From NCBI RefSeq assembly GCF_040954645.1, contig NC_092803.1, forward strand, positions 124,763,961 through 124,827,960: a stretch of DNA of 64,000 nt, in the 5' to 3' direction. The position numbers were made by a program, and so were the translations under genes. Shown here piece after piece: positions 57,999-64,000 of this stretch; the first letter of the stretch is position 1, and the number at the start of each line of letters is the position of its first letter. The notes beneath the pieces are model-generated. The model was given only the letters and a program-made list of their open reading frames with translations, searched no databases and had not been told where the DNA came from. The DNA comes from Diabrotica undecimpunctata. Taxonomy: Eukaryota; Arthropoda; Insecta; Coleoptera; Chrysomelidae.

Positions 57999-58055
<57 letters not shown>
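57999..58055. repeat. (TA)n microsatellite
   Basis: TA tract shared by the PLE arm and the next inverted-repeat element. Confidence 0.9.
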
Positions 58056-58059
<4 letters not shown>

Positions 58060-58352
58060 TTGAACCAATTTAAAACGGAACATACAATTTAATATATGTC
58101 TGTTTGAACTGCATTTGAAATAGTGGACCAATATAAAACTTGGACAAAAATAAATACATACCCGGTGATAGACATTGTATAAAATATCGTTCAACTATCT
58201 GTCTCCTTTAAAGGAAAGAAGAGCTTGCCTAATAGTCGGAGAGATAGAGCCGAAATTTTGAACTGATCAGTAATATGACATTTCTCTATTGGAATATATT
58301 CATTGTAACTGGGTTACTGTAACTGTACTGTAACTGTAACTTTGCCTTACAG

Positions 58353-58680
58353 GCGGACGTCCCTCGTGGTACAGGGGGTGGCTATACAGGGATGAAGTTG
58401 AAATTTTTTTCGGAAAAATTAACGATCGATAATATGGCTGAAAATTTGCCCAGAGTAAGATCTTGGTATAACTAGACGAAATCCCAAAGGGTGGACGCGA
58501 GAGTGGATACATAAGGGGTGGCGGACAGGCGTGAAGTTGCAATTTTTTGGGGAAAAATTAACGATAAGTATTATGTCCGCCATTTTCATGGCTTATTATT
58601 TAGCCCCTAAAAACTCTAAATCCAAAAGGGCGGACAGCTGGGTTGGTACAGAGAGCCACAAAACGGGGTCAAATGTACCA
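58353..58680 (+). repeat. Tandem repeat, unit about 137-139 bp
   Basis: Units begin near 58,353, 58,492 and 58,629 with GCGGAC/GTGGAC/GCGGAC. The first two share GAAGTTG(A/C)AATTTTTT, GGAAAAATTAACGAT and AAAGGG(T/C)GGAC; the third is cut short. Just upstream, short ACTGTAACTGTA repeats occupy 58,306-58,342. Confidence 0.75.
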
Positions 58681-58905
58681 CTTGCCTGCGCATTTTAGGT
58701 CTCGGTAACAATTTTCAAACTGATTTTATTATGATATTTTTATACCGATTGATTTGAAAATTTGTATGCTCACTTCTGTTACTATTCTGAGAAGCGTCAA
58801 GTAGAGTTTTCCTCAAAATTTTCCAAAAAAATTTCCGTAAATGAAAATTTTCGTAATTTTTTGAGGTAAAATCTAATTTGTAGAATCCTTTCAATTTTCT
58901 GTAAG

Positions 58906-59560
58906 TTATACCATGATTTTTTTCCAAAAATTTTCAAACGATTTTTCCGATAAGAAAAAAAAATTTAGAAAAACTTCGTCATTTTTCTCACTCTCATTGA
59001 TGTTATCACATTCATCATCTTCGTCACTTTCACTTTCAATAATATCACATTCATTATCTGCTTCATTTTCAATCACTACTTCTCGAACTGATTCTGGCAT
59101 CTGAGGTCCACTAAACCATTTGAATTTATATGTTTCATCTTCAAACTCCCAACCATGTTCTTCAACAATCAATTCTGTTGGTACTTTTTTATGAGCATTT
59201 GTCCAAATATTTGAAATATAATGAGCTCGCAGTAGATGTTGGTGTAATTCATCTTGACATGGTGGTAAGCTTGAAGCATCGAAATTTTTTAGTTTTTTTT
59301 TAAGGCTCGTTCACATCATGCAACTTATACTGCCGGTTAAATAGTAAAAATCTGACATCGTTTACTTTTCTTTTTGGAATTGTTCTCGTCAGTCCTGTTC
59401 CATATAAGTGACTAAGGTTTCAAAAACTTCATTACAATCGAAGTCAGTTTCACCAAGTTGAATAAAAGCATCTTGATACTTATTACATTTAGCGCATGCG
59501 TCTAGAATTACTGATCTAAATGAACGCGCATCATTATTATTTTAATATTTTAAAATAATA
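58906..59560 (-). pseudogene. Unrecognised conserved protein relic
   Basis: Minus-strand order: ARSFRSVILDACAKCNKYQD, FDCNEVFETLVTYMEQD, then after a shift KKLKNFDASSLPPCQDELHQ, HLLRAHYISNIWTNAHKKVP, ELIVEEHGWEFEDETYKFKW and FSGPQMPESVREVVIE. It finishes in an acidic Ser/Asp/Glu tail ending near 58,975. The LPPC..L..H..RA.Y....W and W-F-x-G-x-Q-x-P patterns resemble repetitive uncharacterised arthropod proteins. I cannot name a function. Only the C-terminal portion is present and it contains stops. Its position between inverted repeats suggests element-encoded protein rather than host gene. Confidence 0.55.
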
Positions 59561-59567
59561 ATGATGC
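59528..59567. repeat. Perfect 18-bp stem hairpin
   Basis: GCATCATTATTATTTTAA and its exact inverse are separated by four bases. It sits at the upstream edge of the coding relic. Confidence 0.9.
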
Positions 59568-60225
59568 AAAATTAATGTCCAAACAGTATTTGTAAAATTA
59601 TAATTAACTAATGAAAAAAAATTCAATCAATTTGAAAGTTAAAAAAAATATTGAAAATATCTACAAAGTAAATTTCAAAACTTAAAAAATTGATAATTCC
59701 ACTATTAAATTGATTTTTATTAATAATTATTTGTAAAATGTTAAAGGAATTCTACAAATTGAATTTTACCTATTGATAAATAGAAATAATATATTTTGTA
59801 TTTGATTATTAATGTACTAATAAATCAAATTTTTCTTATATCTGAACAATCATTATTTATGCAATATAAATTTAAAAACCTTTTTATTGTAATAAAAAAT
59901 AAGTAAAATTACTATTTGTTATACCAAAAATATTTAATAGTTAACATTATAAATTCGGCTCTATCTCTTGGACTATAAGGAAGCGATAAGTGGTTTGACA
60001 GCATAATAACTGCTTGTTTAGTCTAGTTTTTCAGTGATTCTAGGCAACCTATTTGGGGTGGAGTTTTGACTTGTTCTTGAATGAGTTCCGAATCCAGTAG
60101 CCCGCTGAAGTATTGGATTTTTATAATATAATTATTTGACAACCTTTTGTTGGCCAACCACCTAGAGCGGAGTTGAGCCGAAATACATTGATTTCGTATG
60201 TTCCGTTTTAAATTCGTTCAATCTG

Positions 60226-60314
<89 letters not shown>
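60226..60314. repeat. (TA)n microsatellite
   Basis: TA tract at the right end of the unknown inverted-repeat element. Confidence 0.9.
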
Positions 60315-60663
60315 TGTATCACTATAGTAACAGATAGGTGTAACAATAAAGCAACCACCTACATCATAGGATGACAATTGTTAACGACACTTAACATGTC
60401 AATTTTATATCCCTAGCTATTATTAGGGCTTTAAGTAGCTGTTTATTAGGTGTAGGTATGTCTTATCTTAATGAAAACTGTACAATGAGAAATCTGACAG
60501 CACCAAACAAGAGATTCTACTAACTAATCATATTGTGTACTAACTGTAACTTCTGAACTGAATGTTTTTGTACAGGTAGCTAACCGGAAGTTTCAGTTGG
60601 AGATGTATCCAGGTTTAAATAAAGATGTTGATCCATCGTGGGCGCATCTAGGATTATAGGCTT
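60315..60663. other. Intergenic, nothing recognised
   Basis: No coding or repeat feature supported. Confidence 0.4.
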
Positions 60664-61016
60664 GTTTCTTCTTCTTATTGCGCCGTCTCCTTTCGAAGGT
60701 TGACAATCCAAATGGCAATTGTAGTTTTGGAAACTGCTGCGCGAAAGATCTCTGCGGATGAGCGGTCGATACATCTCCTCAGGTCTTTGAGCCACGAGTT
60801 CTGGCGTCTTCCTACTGATCTTTTGCCCTATACTTTCCTTCCAGTATAACTTAAAGTAATTCATATCTTTCGCCTCTCAACACATGACCCAAGTATTGCA
60901 TTTTCCTCTCTTTGATTATTCTTAGTAATTCTTTTTGTTTACACATGCTACGAAGTACCTCAACATTAGTAACTCTTTGTACCCATGGAATCCTCAACAT
61001 TCGTCTGTATATATAC
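60664..61016 (-). pseudogene. RTE-like C-terminal fragment
   Basis: The minus strand reads RRMLRIPWVQRVTNVEVLRS, MQYLGHVLRGERYELL, ILEGK, then after a shift VGRRQNSWLKDLRR and AEIFRAAVSKTTIAIW. The 3' tail near 60,664 carries AAGAAGAAG. The family is like that at 124-1,258 but a different copy. Confidence 0.85.
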
Positions 61017-61165
61017 TCACTTTATTAATAAGCTATGACTATTGAGTGTCCATCGGCCATAGAATGTTTTAGTTGTTTAAAGATTTTTTTTGTTCTTGTT
61101 TGATTTTATTTTTTAGATATACTTTTAGGATTTAGATCCAGTCTTCAGAGACGAAAAGGCCACTC
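61017..61165 (-). other. Possible 3' UTR remnant fused to ORF1
   Basis: Directly after the ORF1 relic the minus strand carries GGCCGATGGACACTCAATAG, ATAGCTTATTAATAAAG, which looks like the 3' end of an I-group element rather than ORF2. If so, ORF2 was deleted internally. Confidence 0.3.
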
Positions 61166-61169
61166 AACC

Positions 61170-62496
61170 TCTAAAAATCATACGAACAAGCTGAATTTTG
61201 CTTTGAATGTCAATTTTGGGACCCCAAAAAGGTACAATAATAAAGTTTACCAGCCCTAGCCCCGGGCTTCTCCGTAAACTTAACATTTCATTCATATTTA
61301 GAAAGTCACATATTTCATTATAATTTAGGATAAACGGTGGTGATCTGTTTTCTATTTTGTCTTTAATTAATTCTAGTGAAAGTAAAAGTTCTTCGCGGGA
61401 ATTTCTGGTTGACTTTTTTGACATTTTTTTGTTTGCTTATTACAGCAGAAGTAAATATCTGTGAATCGGTCTGTGGGGTATTTTCGTTAGTGTCCGGAGA
61501 AGATGAGATGACCCTTTTTAGTTGATTAGGGACGGTTGTATTAATTGGATTTGCTGTTTTTTCTACTGGAGTAGGATTTCTGATGTTGTTTGAGATTGAT
61601 GATGGAGTTTTTAAGGAAGATGTTTCACTTCTATTACTTATGGATCCTGTCAGGTTATTGTCAGTTTCCATAATTTGTTCTGTTTGGTTATTAAAGGATT
61701 TTATTGTAATTAATGTGTTTTGAAAAGTTTCTGGGTGTGCACTAGCAGTGGATGAATTAGCTTTGTCAGAACTTTGTAGTTCTGTTTGGTTATTAGATTT
61801 ATTTACTGTAGGTAATATGTTTTGAGAAGTTTCTGAGTATACATTAGAAGTAGTGGGGTTTGCTTGGTTAGAGCATTCAGCTTCCTGATGACCAATAGTC
61901 CTGCATTTTGTACAGTTAAATCCTTCTATAGAAAGGTATAAACGATAATTGGTATTATCATAAGAGATAATGAAAGAATCAGGAATAGATATATTGTCTA
62001 AAGGTGTAATAAATATTTGCCTTCTAAAACTCAAGACATGATTGTATTCGCTTTCAGGCATACCTACTCTTAGAAAATTCATTTTTGAGACGGAGTTTAT
62101 ACCCATCTGATGTAGTTCTTGTTTAATTAACGAGTTTGGAACAGTAGGACAAGCATTTGATATGACTAGTCTTTGAGCTGGAGAGATAAGTCTTCTTATT
62201 TCTACTTGAGTTTCTTTTATATTAACATATTTGTGAAAATGTAGTAGTGAATCGACTGCATTTTGAGATGATAGATATAGACATATTCTATTGTTGGCAA
62301 TTCTGGAAGCGAATGATACGTTACGTGGACCAACTAGTGAACCAACGGCGATGATATAGTCATGAACTTTAGTTCCTTCAATACTGGAAAGTATTATAGC
62401 TTGTTCTTTTGTTGGATCTTTAAACGTGTTGACAACACTGGAATATGAGACGTGAGATGAAGTGTGAGTAGTATTCATAGTTTTATTCGAAGTCAT
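61170..62496 (-). pseudogene. Non-LTR ORF1 (gag-like) with CCHC zinc knuckle
   Basis: ATG at 62,494-62,496 opens 377 codons. Residues about 20-190 form a domain resembling the RRM-like module of ORF1 proteins of Jockey/I-group elements (AIILSSIEGTKVHDYIIAVG, ISPAQRLVISNACPTVPNSL, LRVGMPESEYNHVLSFRRQI). The zinc knuckle FNCTKCRTIGHQEAEC (C-x2-C-x4-H-x4-C) is at about residue 195-210. A Ser/Thr/Asn/Gln-rich tail with two QTE-type repeats ends in KKVNQKFPRR. The minus-one frame continues from KKSTRNSREELLLSLELIKD to SKIQLVRMIF near 61,170, so a frameshift truncates the original C-terminus. The product would bind element RNA. Confidence 0.85.
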
Positions 62497-63374
62497 GGTT
62501 GATTAATTATAAGTCCGGCCCTATCACCGGTTCAAAAACCGGTGTGGATTTTGATCCAAAACTGGATTTGTTTCTATTTCTTCATAACGTTAAAGGTTAT
62601 ATTAATATTAATATAAATACTATAAAGTGATTTTTGGTACTCACGTAAAGTTTACTCGGTTGACTTGAAAGTAGCACTATAAAGATTTTCTCCAATAAGT
62701 TTACTACCTTTTTACTGCCGAAGTTCACACACTACTTAGTTTTTAACCAGTTTTACTAAATAAAACTGTGAAAAATACTTTAATAATAATAAATATTGAG
62801 TAGTGTTGAAACAGTTCTAACTTAATATGTATTCTGACTTTGACATTCATTTGACATTTTTCAATTTAATAATTATAAATTTATTTATAATTAATATTAT
62901 TTGTATTTAAATATTATTAAATAATAGTTATTATTATTAAATAATAATTATTTGTATTTCTACTTTTACATCTTTAATAAAACTTACTAGCAGTTGTCTC
63001 TATTAGCAGACAAAATATGTGATAAACTTAACAGAACCAAATATTAATTTTATTTAATTATTTGTGCGAATTTATTTATTATAACTTCCCTGAATTCTCT
63101 CTGAAAGAAAGAACTTACATTACAACTGCCGGATAGTTTCGGTAACATGCCAAGCTTAAATAAATGCGACGGCAATCGACTATGATTAGTTTTTAGCTGA
63201 AACACAGTTGCCAAAAAGAATTTGGTAGTCGAGTAATTGAATTTATATTGGAGTGGGAATGGAAAAGTTTGGTGTATCTGGAAATACGTACTTTGTGTGT
63301 TTTCAACAATATTCTACAACTGTTGTGCCCATTTTAGGCTTATTTTATTTTTTATTGAGTTAAATGCTAGTATA
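62497..63374. other. Upstream of ORF1 (likely 5' UTR) and intergenic
   Basis: Bases 62,497-62,760 are less AT-rich, with an ACCGGTTCAAAAACCGGT inverted motif at 62,526-62,544, and probably belong to the 5' UTR of the non-LTR element. The remainder is unassigned. Confidence 0.4.
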
Positions 63375-64000
63375 CAGGGTGGTCCTTAAGTAATTGTACA
63401 AAAAGAAACAGTAGATTCTACACTTTAAAATATTACGATTTAAACCAAATTGCTTTAATAAAATGTTGATATTAAGAAAGATACAGGGTGTTAAAGTGCA
63501 AAATTAAAATTTTATTTTTCGCTATAACTTTTATGTTTGTAAACATTTATGTATAAAAATTTACAACTGGGTACTTTTAAATATGAGAAATTATAATTTG
63601 ATGCACACTTTGATGTAACTGATAGAGGACGCCACTTATGCCACATATGTGGTATACATTTGCATTTAACTTTTTTGCTCTTTAAGATACTTGTATTTGG
63701 GATAGAAAATAATAAAGATTATTATTTTATCAAAAAAAAGGAATACTTGTGAATAACTTTAAAACTCAACAGTTTTCGAGATAATCGCATTTTAAAAATC
63801 AGCTACATAATTCTGATCTAAGGCAAATACTTCAGGCAACGAAGAAAAAATAGACAAAAACATTAATACTTCTGAATTTTGGTATAAAATACCTTTACCT
63901 AAAGTTAATAGTTAACGAAATATTAAATAAGATAAATATATCAGCAGGATAATTAATAATAGGATTTGACAAAATAACAGAATAATAGGATTTTACATCA
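63375..64000 (+). mobile_element. Left part of a second CAGGGTGGTCC-family transposon
   Basis: Starts CAGGGTGGTCCTTAAGTAAT after TA and follows the arm of the palindromic element at 40,548 base for base with scattered differences (GCCACATATGTGG, CAGTTTTCGAGATAATCGCA, TCTGAATTTTGGTATAAAAT). It runs off the window, so its structure is unknown. Confidence 0.9.

Larger units (their letters stand above)
57036..58000 (-). mobile_element. Penelope-like element with two inverted pLTRs
   Basis: Arms of about 300 bp (57,036-57,340 and 57,703-58,000) are inverted copies with only scattered differences. The 360-bp spacer contains a PLE nuclease relic on the minus strand. Hammerhead-like hairpins lie in both arms. 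TA tracts border both sides. Confidence 0.9.
58056..60225. mobile_element. TA-flanked inverted-repeat element of unknown family
   Basis: The left end CAGATTGAACCAATTTAAAA continues CGGAACATAC; the right end is its inverse with one or two changes over about 31 bases. Both ends sit in TA tracts. A second inverted pair lies inside (58,224-58,256 and 59,951-59,984, around GAGATAGAGCCGAA). Between them lie a tandem repeat and a decayed conserved coding region, but no transposase I recognise. Length 2,170 bp. Confidence 0.75.

Overview
This 64 kb window reads as AT-rich euchromatic or intergenic DNA of an insect (arthropod). I see no confident host gene. Nearly everything that can be identified is transposable-element (TE) sequence of kinds common in insect genomes: RTE-like and Jockey/I-like non-LTR elements, Penelope-like elements (PLEs) with GIY-YIG endonuclease domains, Tc1/mariner-superfamily DNA transposons of several catalytic classes (DD34E, DD41D, DD82E), hAT elements, and a gypsy-like LTR element. 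Most copies carry stops, frameshifts or truncations. Species assignment is not possible from the sequence alone.

Layout. 1-13 kb: RTE reverse transcriptase with one nonsense codon, a MITE-like inverted repeat, a decayed DD82E transposase, a 430-bp hAT MITE with a perfect 8-bp target duplication, a PLE C-terminus, an RNase H fragment and a candidate solo LTR. 13-24 kb: RTE fragment, a TA-flanked Tc1 element with four in-frame stops, a decayed DUF7869-like gene between 35-bp inverted repeats, and a 3.8-kb DD41D-type element with about 450-bp inverted termini that was itself invaded by a Jockey-like retroelement. 24-30 kb: small relics and a 5'-truncated non-LTR insertion with a 13-bp target duplication. 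30.5-38.05 kb: the best preserved unit, an LTR retrotransposon with 1,413-bp LTRs and one intact gag-protease reading frame but no reverse transcriptase. Its 3' LTR holds a 1.72-kb hAT element, which in turn holds a 524-bp MITE. 38-48 kb: DD41D fragments (one a 2.3-kb palindrome) and PLE pieces. 48-54 kb: a THAP-like N-terminus, RTE-type relics and a 2.0-kb long-TIR element containing a 180-bp RTE insertion. 55-64 kb: a near-complete DD41D transposon, a PLE with inverted pLTRs, a TA-flanked 2.17-kb inverted-repeat element around an unrecognised conserved coding relic, an RTE fragment, the ORF1 of a Jockey/I-like element, and the edge of a second copy of the palindromic family.

Three patterns go beyond ordinary TE annotation. 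First, from 30 to 60 kb nearly every element boundary abuts a long (TA)n tract. Second, PLE remnants of at least six lineages keep a hairpin followed by GAAA, the hammerhead-ribozyme signature, and the copy at 47.68 kb has the complete consensus core. Third, the 58,056-60,225 element has clear TIRs and TA flanks but no transposase I can recognise, so it is the best candidate for an undescribed transposon family.
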